From contig JAKSGN010000038.1 of the NCBI GenBank assembly GCA_024180945.1, forward strand, positions 620,001-684,000: a DNA stretch of 64,000 bases, given 5' to 3'. The translations under genes and the position numbers were made by a program. The notes beneath the pieces are model-generated. The model was not told the origin of the DNA. It worked only from the letters and a program-made list of their open reading frames with translations, and did not search any database. Within the stretch, counting starts at the first letter, position 1. Each line of letters opens with the position of its first letter. The stretch is from Macrophomina tecta (lineage: Eukaryota; Ascomycota; Dothideomycetes; Botryosphaeriales; Botryosphaeriaceae). Below are positions 10,550 to 22,350 of the stretch, in pieces.

Positions 10550-13500
10550 TAAAGACTATTAAATGCTAATCGTCGATAAAAGCGCCTAGGGCGTTAAACG
10601 CCTAATAGGCGATACGGCTAAACTAGGGGCGTCTATAGCTATCGACGAACTATAATGCTTACGTAGCGTACCTATAAAAGGTATACTAGAAGCTAAGCTT
10701 CTAAAATACCTTAATCGTATTAAGATTCTATAATAGCTATAAGCGGCTCTTAATGATAAACTATCTACCGTCCCTACACTAAATATAGGCGAAACGTATA
10801 CGAAAAGTAGAATAGACGATAGCGAAAAGCGACTTAATTTTCTTATAAGAAACCTATCTCTAAAACTCGAAGACCTTACTTAGGGCTTATATAACTTATA
10901 AACGAATACGGTAGAGACACGTTTTAGTATATACTAAACGAATAAGAACTATCTTAGAAGAATTCTCTAGGCTACTAAAAAACTATTTAAATATAAGACC
11001 CTCTTCTAGTACGTCTAAAGACGTCTAATAAACTAGAAAAAACTAGTACTACTCTAGTAGAAGTTTAAGACGTTAGTATAGAATTATATTTGTAACTCTA
11101 TCGTCTATTACCTTAATAACGCTGTTAGTTATTATACTACGGTAATAAAGAAGGGCTAGAAGTTTATAGAATTCTACGTCTAAATAAAGATGTACGAGGA
11201 TAAATTTACGTATTAAATTTAAAACGTAGATTACTATATTAACTAGATTTACTCTCGGCTTCTACTATTATACGTATAGAGCTCGTGCGCTAGTCCTTCC
11301 TTATTAGGGTGTAGGTAGAAGAGGATTTAGTAGCTAAAATCTAACGCGTTAAGTAAACGCTAGAGGTAATAAGACCCTATAAAAAGGGCGAGAATAAATA
11401 GTAGTTATAGAAAACTAAGTGCTCTTTTACTATTTCTAGCCTAGGACGTAACGGTCCCTATAAGGGTTTTAGAAATAGTAAGAAGGCTAAAGAGAACTAA
11501 AGATTCGAAGCTTTAGCTTTCTTAAAGAACGTAGGCGATTTATATAAATCTAGTACCCTAAACGTAGGTGAAAAGTAGGCTAAAGGCTACGCTAACTAGG
11601 CGAACTATAAAGATAAGTAAGACTCAGAAAAAGAAAAGCCCTAATCGCTTTTCTCTTCTTCTTATAGTTAGGGCCTTAAATAAAAGATAGTTTAAAACGT
11701 ATAAAAATTATCGCTTCGATAGAAACTCTATCCGGTCCTACTAAAATTTAAGTATTAATAGATTATAGTTATAACCTAAATCTCGTATCTCTTAAATACG
11801 TAGAGCGACTTATCTTATAAAATATATAAGCTAGTACTAGACCGTCTACCTACCTTCTTAATAATACTACTATTACGTTGCACGACTCTTATTATATAAG
11901 GGTTACTATATACGACTCGGGGGGTGCTACGCGTACTACTAAATTCTAACCTTACTAGAGTGGCTCGTTTACGGGCTACGATACTATACTTAGTATACCC
12001 TAGCTCGGGGCTACCGGGCCGGTTATCGATTTTAGAAGAGGAACGTTTTACTAGAGTATAAACTCGCTAGAGCGTATATATCTAGTAAGCGCTACTAAAT
12101 TATTTTAAAACTTAGAACTAGAAGAGCCTATTTACTTTCTCTAGCTATTCGACTACTAGCTCTTACCTATAGATAACTTAGAAAGTTAAAGAAATAACTT
12201 TAACTCTTTTATAGCCCTCTCGCGGGCGGAAAGTATACTAAACGCACGCGAGAAGTAGAGCGGGGATAATTAAAATCTAGAAGAACTTCTATCTAACTAA
12301 ACTTTCTTCTATCTATAGGGGCTATACTCCCGTATCTAAAGAGTATGCGAACCGTATAAGAAACTCGCCGGTTTAGTAGACGTACTACTAGCTAAAATAG
12401 CTAAGAAGATCCGCGATAAGATTTTAAATACTTATAGAAAGTACTTAGACGTATTTTTAGATAAATAAGCTACTAAGCTATCGTAATATACTAAGTTCGA
12501 TTATACTATTAATCTTGTTATAGATTCTAAGCTATTATTAATACCCCTATATAGACTCTTCTAATCCGAACTACGGATCCTTAGGGAATATATTAACAAG
12601 GCCTTAGAACGGGGGTAGATTAGATATAGTAAGTCGCCTATAGGCACGCCTATTCTCTTTACCCCTAAGATAGACGGTACTATACGGTTATACGTAGATT
12701 ATAGGGGCCTAAATAAGGTTATAGTTAAAAATAACTATTCTATACTACTAGTAGGCGAGCTACTAAACCGCCTAAGCACCGTAAAGATCTTTACTAAACT
12801 AGACCTACGCGATACTTATTACTAAATCCGCATAAAGAAAGATAATAAGTAGAAAATAGTATTTAAGACACGTTATAGATATTATAAGTATCTAGTTATA
12901 CTATTTAGCTTAATTAACGCACCCGTAATCTTCTAGTTATATATCTACTAAGCCCTAGGAGGCCTAGTAGATACGATTTACGTAGTATACTTAGATAATA
13001 TATTTATATACTTAGCAGATAAGTCTTAGTACGTCGAGTACATTAAACGTGTTCTTTAAAGATTATATAATTAGAACCTCTACGTAAAACCGTCTAAATA
13101 TAGCTTTTATATAAAGTATATCGAGTTTCTAGGCTTTATTATTACCCCCTAGGGGGTTATTATAGACCCCGTAAGAGTCGAAGCTATTAAGAACTAGCCG
13201 AAGCCGTAAAGCTACCGTAATATTTAGGTTTTTCTAGGCTTTACTAACTTCTATAGGCGCTTTATATAGAATTACTCTATAGTAGTTTAACTACTAACTA
13301 GCTTACTAAAAGAAGTAACCTAAGATTCTAATCTAGGGGCTAAACGAGCGCTGAAAAAGAGGCTAACTAAATAGTATAAGCTCTAGAAATAGCCCGTAGG
13401 AGTAAAGTAGGCGTTTAGTAGGCTAAAAGTATACTTTACGTAGGCTTCTATACTACGGTACTATAATCTAAATTTTCTAGTTATACTAATTACCAACGTA

Positions 13501-15665
13501 TTAGACTATATCTATGGCGGCATCCTTCTCTAACCGCTAGATAGAGAGAATAACTAGCGCTATTAGTACCTCGTTACGTATTTTAGCTATAAGTTCGCTA
13601 GTACTAAAATATGGTACGATATCTATAATAAAAAACTCTACGTGATTATATAGTACTTTAAGCATTAGAGGCCTTACCTAGTATACATATAAATACCGAT
13701 ACGGGTATTATCTAATTATAATAACCTACGTTAATTTATAATAACTAAGAGCCTTACGGCTTAATAGGCTTAGTATACTAAAGTCTTAGCTAAATTCGAT
13801 TTTAATATCAAATATAAGCTAGATAAGTCTAATCTAGCGAATGCTCTTTTAAGGCGTCTAGACTATACTCTTAGCTTTAAGAAGGGTAATAAGCGTATCT
13901 ATCTTAATACTATATTATCTATACTATAACGTAAACTCTAGATTTAGGGGTTAAAAGAACCCCTACGTACTACTAAAAATCCCGGCTAAGAGTATAAGAA
14001 AAACCTATGTATAAATAGTAGTAGTAATTATTAAACTATTTTAGTCTATTCCATTACTTATAAGAAGCACGACGAGTTCACTTATAAGGGCCTAGCACCT
14101 CTAGTATATACTTACTACGAGAAAGCTAGTACGAGCTTAGTATAAAGCTTCGTACTTTAGTCTATAGTAATAGTAGCCGCTATAACTAAAATAGTATTCG
14201 AAGCTACTTCTAAATCGTTAGTTAATTTTATTTATACTAAGTAATGAAGGGACGCCTTCTACGTAGACGTATAAGAATAGCTTACGAAAAGAATACTTTT
14301 AGCATATAATTAGTATACGATTAATAAGTAAGAACTCCTACGCTATAAAGAGCGAATATACGTACTAAAGTATACTCCGCTACGCGAGAAAATCCTACTT
14401 AGAAATTATAATAATTTAAGTAGTAGCTATTACGGTATCTACTATACCTAGAAGATGCTTTCTAGAAAGTACTACTAGAAAGATATTACCGCGAACGTTA
14501 AAGAATATATATAAAGCTATAATACTTATTAACGTAATAAGGCTCACTGGTATAAGTTATATAGGTTATTATAGCTACTACTAGTAGCCGCTTAATTCTA
14601 TAAATACTATTCTCTTAATTTTATTACGGACTTGCTAGAATCCGTAGGGCGAGACGATTAAGTATATAACGTAGTTCTTATACTTGTTAACTATTTTACT
14701 AAATATATACGTTATCTACTAGTTAGAAAGACGATTAATAGGGTAATACTCGCGAATCTTATCGTAAATAATATTTTTATATAATTTAGGCCGTCTAATA
14801 GCCTAGTCTTAAATAGGGGCTTAACGTTTATAAGCTAGTTCTAGAGCGAATTATACTATAATCTTAAAATTAAGTATAGACTAAGTACCTTCTTTTACCT
14901 ATAGATAGACGGCTAAACGAAGAGGCAAAATTAAGAGTTAAAGGCGTATCTACGCTATTATACCTTCTAGAACTAGTTAGACTAGGTAAAGCTTCTCTAG
15001 TAGACTTTATATACCTATAACTAGAAAACCTACTCTTCTATAGACTTCGCACTAGTTTAACTAGATGCGGGGGTAGAACCTAACTCCTAGAACGGGGTTT
15101 AGAATAATCTTAATAGAAATTCCCTAATCGAATTAGCTAAAGCAGCTAAAAAGCACGTGAAAAATATATAAAAAGTATAGAAATTAGCGGCGAAATTTCT
15201 CGAATACTCCTAGGAGCTCTAAACAAAATATTATAACCGGAACTAAACTAAAATATATTTTAATATTAGATAACTAGTCCTTCTCTTAGTAAGAAATATT
15301 AAAACTAAACGGCCTTATAAGAAACTTAATAACCGTTATCTAGGGCTATTTTAAATTCTAGAGAAGATTAGCTTCTAGACCTATCGCTTAGATCTACTAT
15401 AATCTATATCCTGGCTATATACTATTTTTAATATTGCATTGCTAGAAGTTTATACGGTAAGGCTAGGATTTTAACCGCTACTAGTCGAAGAAATCGACGA
15501 TAGTAAATATTAGAAAGTCGAAGCTATAGTAGCCTATAAAGAAGAGCTACTAAGATAATACCTACTTAAATAGCTCGGCTAGCCCTATAAATATAATAAG
15601 TAGAAGTAGAAAGAGAAGCTAGATAATTATAAAGAGCTTCTATAGAATTATCTTAAAGAAAACCC
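10550..15665 (+). pseudogene. Element B gag-pol remnant
   Basis: A gag-like region (about 10550-11680) is followed by an aspartic-protease-sized segment and RT (about 12480-13150). RT shows a P-I-G-T-P-I-L-F-x-P-K motif near 12635-12670, K-L-D-L-R-D near 12795-12810, and a catalytic loop reading Y-L-D-N (12988-12999), the second Asp being lost to RIP. RNase H (about 13430-13870), an integrase zinc region (about 14460-14570), an integrase core (about 14600-14990) and a chromodomain-like tail (about 15490-15660, beginning V-E-A-I-V) follow. Dozens of TAA/TAG codons rule out function. Confidence 0.8.
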
Positions 15666-17156
15666 TATTTCCTAAAACGCCTAGCTAAAACGCAAGCGAA
15701 ACATAGGCGGAACGTAGGCTATAAGTAAGCTACGGTGAGGGCGCCCCCTAGAATTAAAGAATAAGAAGAAATATTAGAAAAAATACTTAATTTATAAAAA
15801 AGAGCCCTAAAGAAGTATCTACTTTATATTTAAGCTATACTAAAACTATCTCTTATTCGTATTAGATATTTTTATAAAGTACTTATTCTTAAACTTCTTA
15901 TCTACTACTTCGTTAGTTAGCTTTATTAAGCTAACCCTATCTAGTCTAGCCTAATAACGCTATTAATTCTCCGAGCGCGATATATTACACGTATACTATT
16001 AGTTACTACGGCCGCTAGTAGCTATAATCTTCTTCGCCTTTTACTTCTTATATACCGATATCGCCTCTTCTAATATATTAGCGTACTTATATAGCGTAAA
16101 TACGTCTTTCTCTATAAACTCTAGTATCTTCTTATCGGGAGCACTATTAAAGCTATCGTAATAGAATAATAGTAAATTAGTAGTATGGCGAAATTAAGAG
16201 AGAATCTAAAAATAAATTTTATTATTAGTAACGAGCACAAGCAGTATAAAAGTATATAAAAAGTATAAGAAAAGTAGAAAAAAAGTATATTTACTAGAGT
16301 ATATTTATAATTACTCTTCGCACACCGATTATACTTAGTATAGGGTAAATCTTTAAAGTAGATCTAGCGAAGCCCCCTAAGAAGCTTCGTAGGCGTAAAA
16401 TTAACTTACGCTTTACCCTCGCGATAGTATATCATACTCTAGTAGTATATGTAACGTATATAGTATACTACTACTAAACTAGGCTACGGCTAAAGATAAG
16501 AGAGAAGCTTTACTATATTACCTATAATAGGCGTCTACGGAAGCTTATCATAGAAGTAATCTAAGTAAATAAAGTCGGAAGGGGTCTATATAGTAATAGT
16601 TATTTAGAAGAAAGAAGTAATAAAAAGAGTTAATATTAGTTAAAGACGTTTTAGTTAAAGAAAAGAAGCTAAATCTAAATTACGAAAATCTAGAAAGATA
16701 TAGGGGGTTATTATATCTATTAAAGCTATCGAAAAAATGACTTTATACCCTATAAGTATTATTAGCATGCGTAAGTTACTAATTAGTATATTTATTAGTA
16801 TTATCGTATAAGGCTAACTTCTATTATTCTTAATAGTAATAATACCTAATAATAAAGAAAAAACCGCACTAACGTACTATTACCTACATTTTTTATATAT
16901 ATAGTATGCTGCTAGTATTACTAATAACTACTTAGCGATATATTTTCTTATTTTTCTATTAATTTATTATTCTTTATTTATTATTTGTAGTAATAGCTAC
17001 GTAATAAGGCTAATTTACCTTACTACGTAACGCCTATAGCTAATATATAATACTACATTCTATATAGTAATTAGGTGCACTCTTTTTCCTTACTAAAGAT
17101 TTTTTAACGAGGTACTAATATAATACCTTCTAATAGAAATCGGGGCGATTTCTACT
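15666..17156. other. Element B 3' non-coding extension (1.5 kb)
   Basis: AT-rich sequence between the chromodomain-like tail and the purine tract. It is longer than the usual Gypsy 3' leader. No frame or domain could be recognised; a degraded extra frame or a further decayed insertion is possible. Confidence 0.4.
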
Positions 17157-17172
17157 AGAGGGGGGGGGGTAG

Positions 17173-17365
17173 TATTAGAATAATAGGCCCTAGTATACCC
17201 TTAGGGTGCTTATACCATGCGTTTTACGTGCTTATTACGTGCTACGCACGGGCCCCTAGTATATAACGCTACTAAGGGGTGAATTCTATACTACTAAAGA
17301 TTTATATCTAAGAATATACGACTCTTCTAAAGGCTTTCTACTTATAACTAGCCTATTTACTTATA
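17173..17365 (+). repeat. Element B 3' LTR (193 bp)
   Basis: Partner of 10197-10389; preceded by the G-run purine tract and followed by the second CTAAA. Confidence 0.94.
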
Positions 17366-17370
17366 CTAAA

Positions 17371-18440
17371 TCCTAGGAATTAGTTATAATAAATTTTATT
17401 ACCAACCTACTAATTTTAGTAGACCCCGTGACTAAAATACAATATAACGCTATTCTAGTTATTATCGATTATTTAATAAAATAGGTATACTTTATTTCTT
17501 ATAATAAGAAAATTAGAGCGAAGGGCTACGCCTACCTCTTTCTTAAATATATTTTCGCCTACTATAGGATGCCTAAGGAACTAATTATAGACCGAGATCT
17601 ACGATTTAGAGCTAAGTTCTAGTAAACCTTAGTCTATAAGCTAGGAACTAAATATAAGATATTAATAATAGCACACCTATAAACTAACGAATAAATAAAA
17701 TGAACTAACTAGATGCTAGAGTAGTACCTAAGATTCTATCTAAACTATAAATAAAATAACTAGGTTAAACTCCTATCGCTAGCCTAATACGCGTATAATA
17801 GTATATTAATGAAAGCTATATAAACTATACTCTTTTACGCTAACTATAGTTTTAACTCTACCGTCTTCGAAGAATTCTAGATCTACGAAGTACTTACCTA
17901 AAAAGCTATACTTAGAATAGATTAGCTACGTGAATTATACTAAGAACTAGCTTAAGATATTAAATTTACCGTATACTAAATAGCTATATACTATAATAGA
18001 TAGCGCTAGGCGTCGCCGCCCCTAAAGAAGGGGAATAAAGTCTAGCTCCTTAGAAAAAATATTAAAACTATATGATTAAATAATAAATTAGACTATAAGA
18101 AAATTAAACCCTACTAGATTAAGAAAAAACTTTTACCTATTTTCTTTAAACTTAAATTACTAGAACGAGTAAGTATATATCTAGTTTTCTATATCTCCTT
18201 ACTCGAACCTATATATAGTAATACTAAACCCGATCTAGAAATTAAAATATACCCCAATAATACTAATAAAGAATAGCTAGTAGAAAAAATCCTTAATAAA
18301 GACTAAATTAATGATTAATATAAGTATCTTATTAAATAAAAAGAAATGGACCCCGCCGGAAATTCTTAAAAATTTTTATAGAAACTAGTCTCTTATCTTA
18401 ACTATAAAGAACTTATCTAGGAATACTACTAATAAAATTT
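17371..18440 (+). pseudogene. Element A pol remnant, part 3: integrase core and chromodomain
   Basis: Directly after element B the integrase catalytic core resumes: I-I-D followed by K (near 17460-17480), a P-K-E-L-I-x-D-R-D block near 17570-17600, and a T-N-E block near 17680-17700, corresponding to the D-D-E triad. A chromodomain follows at about 18265-18430 (L-V-E-K-I-L-N, then Y-L-I-K). TAG and TAA interrupt the frame throughout. The join to 9885-10191 shows that element B landed between the integrase zinc finger and its core. Confidence 0.82.
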
Positions 18441-19167
18441 TAATCGCCTAAACCTAGAGCATCCTTCTATAACGCGAAACCCGGAGAAGGCGTTAGAAAT
18501 ATCTAAAACTAGTCTATTAGTATTTTCTAAGAAACTACTTTATTAGAACTTACTACGTTACTACTATTTAAACTTAATAGCTATACTATATATACCTTCT
18601 TAAGCTCTAGCTTCTCTAAGAATAATAAATCCTAACGTACTATTTTATGCTTTTAATTATTAAGAAACTACTTCTACCGCTCTAAACGCTCTAAACGGAC
18701 TATAGAGATAAGAAGGGAGTTTTAAGCCACCTTTAAAGCCTACTAAGAAGTAGATAGAGCCTTAGTAGTAGCTAAATATTCTCTATAAAGACGATCGCGC
18801 TTCTAATTAACCGAGTTTTCTATAACTATTAATAACTACTTACTAAGAACTAAGAGAATCTATAATCTCGAACTAAAATACTCTAAACGTTATAATTATA
18901 ACCCCGACGGATATACTTAGAATAACGAGAAGATAAAGTTTCTAGCTTTTTTTTTAGTAATATCTTATACTTCTTACCCTTCTTACGGTAGTAACTATAG
19001 GAAGGTATAATAATAACTTCTAGATGAGTAATACGAGTAGCTAAATTACGGCGCTTAGTAGACTTACGACTAAATATTATAAAATAAGGTTAGAAATAAG
19101 TAATAAAACGAACGAGAAAAAACTACTCTATACTTATAGCTTTAAACTTTTAGGCCAAAAGTCGCCT
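18441..19167. other. Element A 3' non-coding segment
   Basis: Runs from the chromodomain to the purine tract at 19168-19180 before the 3' LTR. It includes a nine-T run near 18950. A translated frame can be followed with many stops, but no domain was recognised. Confidence 0.45.
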
Positions 19168-19180
19168 AGAGAGGGAATAG

Positions 19181-19563
19181 TATTATAATACTAACTAGAG
19201 GGGACGAAGGAAGAACAGCCCTACTCTCTAGAAAAGGCCCTAATTCCTCGAAGCGAGAAATTCTTAGTCCGGATTACGCTCTAAAGGGTAGAAGGTGGAT
19301 CTATTACCTAGCGTACTAACTATAGATTACTCGACTTACTAGATTATAGTAAGCTAGCTAGTAATCTACTATAATCTAACTAAATACCCTATATATATAG
19401 GCTATACTCGTTTATAGTAGATAGGACCCTCATAGTTAACTTATTAATTAATTCTTACCCTAATATTACGTGCGATCCTCCCCTACCTACCCTACGGCCC
19501 CCCGAAAGCCTATACTACCCGACGATACGCCCGACCTCCCCTAGAAAGAGTAACGGCGTAACA
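19181..19563 (+). repeat. Element A 3' LTR (383 bp)
   Basis: Partner of 3916-4298. It keeps more C and G, including the unmutated GTAACA end that confirms the TG...CA termini, and is followed by TTAGT (19564-19568). Confidence 0.93.
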
Positions 19564-19568
19564 TTAGT

Positions 19569-19717
19569 AGAATAATCGCGATTAGTTACTAAGCGCAATA
19601 CCTTTACTAAGCGAATAGATTATATATATTTTCTACTTATATATAAACTATACTTCTTAGATAGCTTTGACCTTCGTAGTTAACTTTAATAATAGAATTT
19701 AGACTCTATTAGTAATA
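19569..19717 (+). repeat. Element C 3' LTR, right part, and edge of the transposon block
   Basis: Continues the LTR after the right TTAGT copy (19564-19568) and ends GTAATA, the inverted match of the TATTAC start. Base composition returns to normal at once from 19718. The LTR end is inferred from the terminal inverted repeat because the 5' LTR is not available for comparison. Confidence 0.68.
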
Positions 19718-19745
19718 CGGCCTTCGCACGTAGTGCTTAGTCTTA

Positions 19746-20229
19746 TTACATGTTCGACTTGTTCTCACCCTCTTCTTGTACCCACTTAAGGAAAATCCCC
19801 TCGATAGGTTTTCTTCCTCTTTGGTGTTTGGATCCTTAGAGGCAGAGGCCCGCTCGTTATACAACTCCTTCGCTCGAATGATACTGCGAAGATCTCAGTT
19901 CTGACATACCTAAATGAACTCGGCATCATTTGCGTACTTCTCACCAATGTGCGCAACAGTACGGATACTCTCCAAACTCTCACCTCTACCGAGGGCGTCA
20001 ACAGCTTTTCTGATCAAAGTGCGTGCCGACAGGAAACGTGTTGGATTAATCACGTGTATTTGGCTTTCGCCAAGCGTAGTCTATTCAGGAGAGGATAAAA
20101 GGCCACTCCACGGCCGCCCTCATCCAACACCATGCCAATCTATGCCTTATCACTGAAATAAGCTGTCACATCACTTGTTCCAACAAAACGTGTTTTTGCT
20201 TCCTCCGGGGCTCGGAATACCCACGGCAT
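19746..20229 (-). pseudogene. Degraded unidentified coding relic at the transposon edge
   Basis: On the minus strand from the ATG at 20229 there is protein-like sequence (MPWVFRAPEEAKTRF...), broken by an in-frame TAG after about 29 codons, a frameshift near 20045, a TAG near 19910, and a last frame ending KSNM-stop at 19746. Amino-acid composition is ordinary, unlike the RIP block. No family could be assigned. It ends 29 bp from the element C LTR, so the insertion, RIP leakage, or both may have killed a host gene. A multi-exon gene with odd introns is the alternative. Confidence 0.3.
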
Positions 20230-22231
20230 GGCCGGTACACAAGGCGCAGACAGATGTTAGAACCGGGATATAATGGAACATAATAAACGTATTCAGCGAG
20301 GGTAAGACCAATAATACACCATGTTGATTAGTTTCGAGCCTTATATATGTCTCCTCCCAGGCTCCTTTTCGGCTTCCCGTGCAGTTGTATTAATAATCTA
20401 AGGGTCGTATTCGTTCTGGCCGTAGCTGCATCAGCTCATCGAACAGTCGCCGATTCGGAGCCATAGGAGAACACGTTGTTATGACCTGCCACCGTTACAT
20501 TTTAACTTTGAGGCGCTAAGTAGGTGTGGCGTTGAAGCACGTGCCTCGCGCTAGAAGTCTAAACGCATGGTGCATACGGAGAAGTATACTAGATTCCGCC
20601 CTCCCAGGTGCAGCAGCTCCGAATTTTACTACTTGGCATCCTTAGGGCCTTGGCAGTATTCCACGTTATATATGCAGAGCCGTTTCCGCAAGTTATCGAC
20701 TTGGATGGATAATACTATAGTTAGCAGCAGCATCACGCCTAGTAAATAGATTGAAAAGCGATGGTTCCAGTAGCTAGCGGTCACGTATGTGCCTGGGTAC
20801 CTGCTTGATTGCACGAACATCCTACTGTTTTGTCGTTGGCTCAATCTCGCATATCGGAAGTCGAGCTCTGTTGTATTTCCGAAGAGGACGGACTTATATG
20901 AAACAGCACCATACCTAAAGGGAACACGGAGGTTTACTAGATCGCTATACCCCGGATGATCGTCGCAGGGGAGGCCTCCAAGAGGATTCCATCTTCTTAG
21001 GCAGTAATTACTAATCAAAAGTGTTAGGGTACTACTTCGCTCTCGTGGTGCTTCTTCCCGTGCGGGCCTTTCGGCCGAGGTTATAAACTCGTTGTGCTGT
21101 ACAGTTCGTACCAACGGCTAGGCCTGAATAAATATCGCCCGTAGACACCGAAAGTATCCACTAAAGGCGCCCGGTGAAGAAAAATCAGTACGACTCTGCA
21201 CCGGATGGGTCTCAGGGGTGGACCGGATGAGGGTAATGACCAACGACGCGGAACATGCCGGCTTGAACGGAGCCGGGCGAGACGGCAACGTTGGTGGCTA
21301 CGCTGACCGCGCTGCAAGAAGCTTTGAAGAAGCGCTGTATTAGGCTAGCCATCGCGTGCGCAGAGCGAAATGGGAAACAGCAGTCAAACGCATAGTCTCT
21401 CATGCTGTGGTAACCCGAAAGGTGTAATCCGAGCATCACAGTGTTCGGTTCACACATATACCTTAGCATTTGCGAAGTGCATACGTGCACTGGGATTTCA
21501 CGGCCTTGGGTCCTTTTCACTGCAGTATTGAATCGCCAAGTGCCGCATCCTTACGTGGTTGATGCTCACTGAGGCTGGAGATACGAACTCCGAACTCATT
21601 TTAGCTAGAATGAGCTCGGCTTCATGATACGCTAATAGGAAACGTTACCTTCCGCATTAGTGAACCCTGTGCATTCTTCTTGTATTTTGATAACTCAGAC
21701 CACCATGAACCTATCCACTTCGGAGGAATATAATCCGATCCCGCCAACAACACCAATTAATTTATTATAGTGCGAAAGGGTGAGTTGCCTGGGTTTCCGA
21801 CTGGAAAAGATCGGGCATCAGTAGGGTAGCAAAAGCAAGCCACAACTTAGAATATCCAGAAAAGAAACATTTCCAGTCTGAGAGCCGGCTCGAGGAGTAC
21901 TCGTCAACATCTAAGAATCCCTCACCACCTTGCTTTTCCATTTTATGGTCTCACATTGTAATATCGTTGCACAAGCGATCCTCAGCAGTATTGTCAGTTA
22001 AGAAAGCTTCATGTGGTGACTTACAATAATTGGAGGTAGAGGAGCTTCGCGTAGCCTGTTGTAAGAAACTCCTTGACTTGATACCTTTTCGTAGCGCCAA
22101 AACTTACGGGCACGGAGAACGTACTCCGATTGCTCCATGATTCCTAGACTATGGAGCTCGTATCAATGTTTGTGGGAAAAAGTTACTTCTGCAATCATGG
22201 CCAAATCTCCTTGGCCAGCACTGCCGGGGAA
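20230..22231. other. Gene-poor 2-kb stretch next to the transposon block
   Basis: Only short frames occur. The most protein-like is on the minus strand at 20629-21114 (161 codons), with one strong hydrophobic segment (IYLLGVMLLLTIVLSI) followed by basic residues, like a single-pass membrane protein, but with no continuation in frame after its stop. Other frames (21081-21520, minus) show nothing recognisable. Degraded host sequence is more likely than functional genes. Confidence 0.35.
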
Positions 22232-22238
22232 TATATAA
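22232..22238 (+). promoter_or_regulatory. TATA box of the small secreted protein gene
   Basis: TATATAA lies 113 bp upstream of the ATG at 22351 and is followed by a pyrimidine-rich leader (CCTCCTCAAATCCCTC and similar), a common core-promoter layout in highly expressed filamentous-fungal genes. Confidence 0.55.
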
Positions 22239-22350
22239 ACCTCCTCAAATCCCTCTCAAAACATCACCAGCCTCATCCCTCAATCCTCTTTAGATCCACT
22301 CTAGCCTCTGTAAACGCAGTTCCACCCTAACCAATCCTACAACTGTTAAC

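Larger units (their letters stand above)
10197..17365 (+). mobile_element. Ty3/Gypsy 'element B', nested in the integrase of element A (7169 bp)
   Basis: LTRs of 193 bp at 10197-10389 and 17173-17365 begin TATTAGAATAATAGG and end ACTTATA (RIP-mutated TG...CA), flanked by CTAAA at 10192-10196 and 17366-17370. A run of nine or more G in a purine tract (17157-17172) abuts the 3' LTR. Internal domains on the plus strand are gag-like sequence, RT, RNase H, integrase and a chromodomain-like end. It is less heavily mutated than C but still full of stops. Confidence 0.94.
3916..19563 (+). mobile_element. Ty3/Gypsy chromovirus 'element A', host of two nested insertions
   Basis: Identical-length LTRs (383 bp) at 3916-4298 and 19181-19563 begin TATTATAATACTA and end GTAATA/GTAACA, and are flanked by a perfect TTAGT duplication (3911-3915, 19564-19568). 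A purine tract (19168-19180) precedes the 3' LTR. Subtracting the pogo element with its TA (8031-9884) and element B with its TSD leaves about 6.6 kb, a normal Gypsy length. The internal order is gag with zinc knuckle, protease region, RT, RNase H, integrase and chromodomain, all plus strand. The integrase zinc-binding part (9885-10191) and its catalytic core (from 17371) are separated by element B. Confidence 0.93.
1..19717. other. AT-rich, RIP-mutated transposon block
   Basis: The whole stretch is dominated by TA, TAG and CTA steps, and CpA is nearly absent outside the GC-rich island at 8031-9882. Retroelement coding regions can be recognised in it, but every frame is full of TAA/TAG codons and almost all differences between duplicate LTRs are transitions. 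This is the known signature of repeat-induced point mutation (CpA to TpA) in ascomycetes. Composition changes abruptly at the outer LTR end (19717). No host gene was found inside. Five elements nested three levels deep account for most of the block. Confidence 0.93.
1..19717 (+). mobile_element. Ty3/Gypsy chromovirus 'element C' (outermost, 5' end outside the window)
   Basis: Pieces at 1-28, 662-3915 and 19569-19717 belong to one plus-strand element interrupted by two later insertions. Removing the insertion at 29-661 (element plus one TSD) joins the end of a reverse-transcriptase domain in frame: a sequence resembling the conserved Gypsy stretch that ends in V-x-x-I-K-F-L-x-F. RNase H, integrase and a chromodomain follow, then a polypurine tract (3748-3761) and a 3' LTR that begins TATTAC and ends GTAATA, read as RIP-mutated TGTTAC...GTAACA. 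The 5' LTR, gag and most of RT lie left of the window, so the host target duplication cannot be confirmed; CGGCC at 19718-19722 would be its right copy. Confidence 0.85.
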
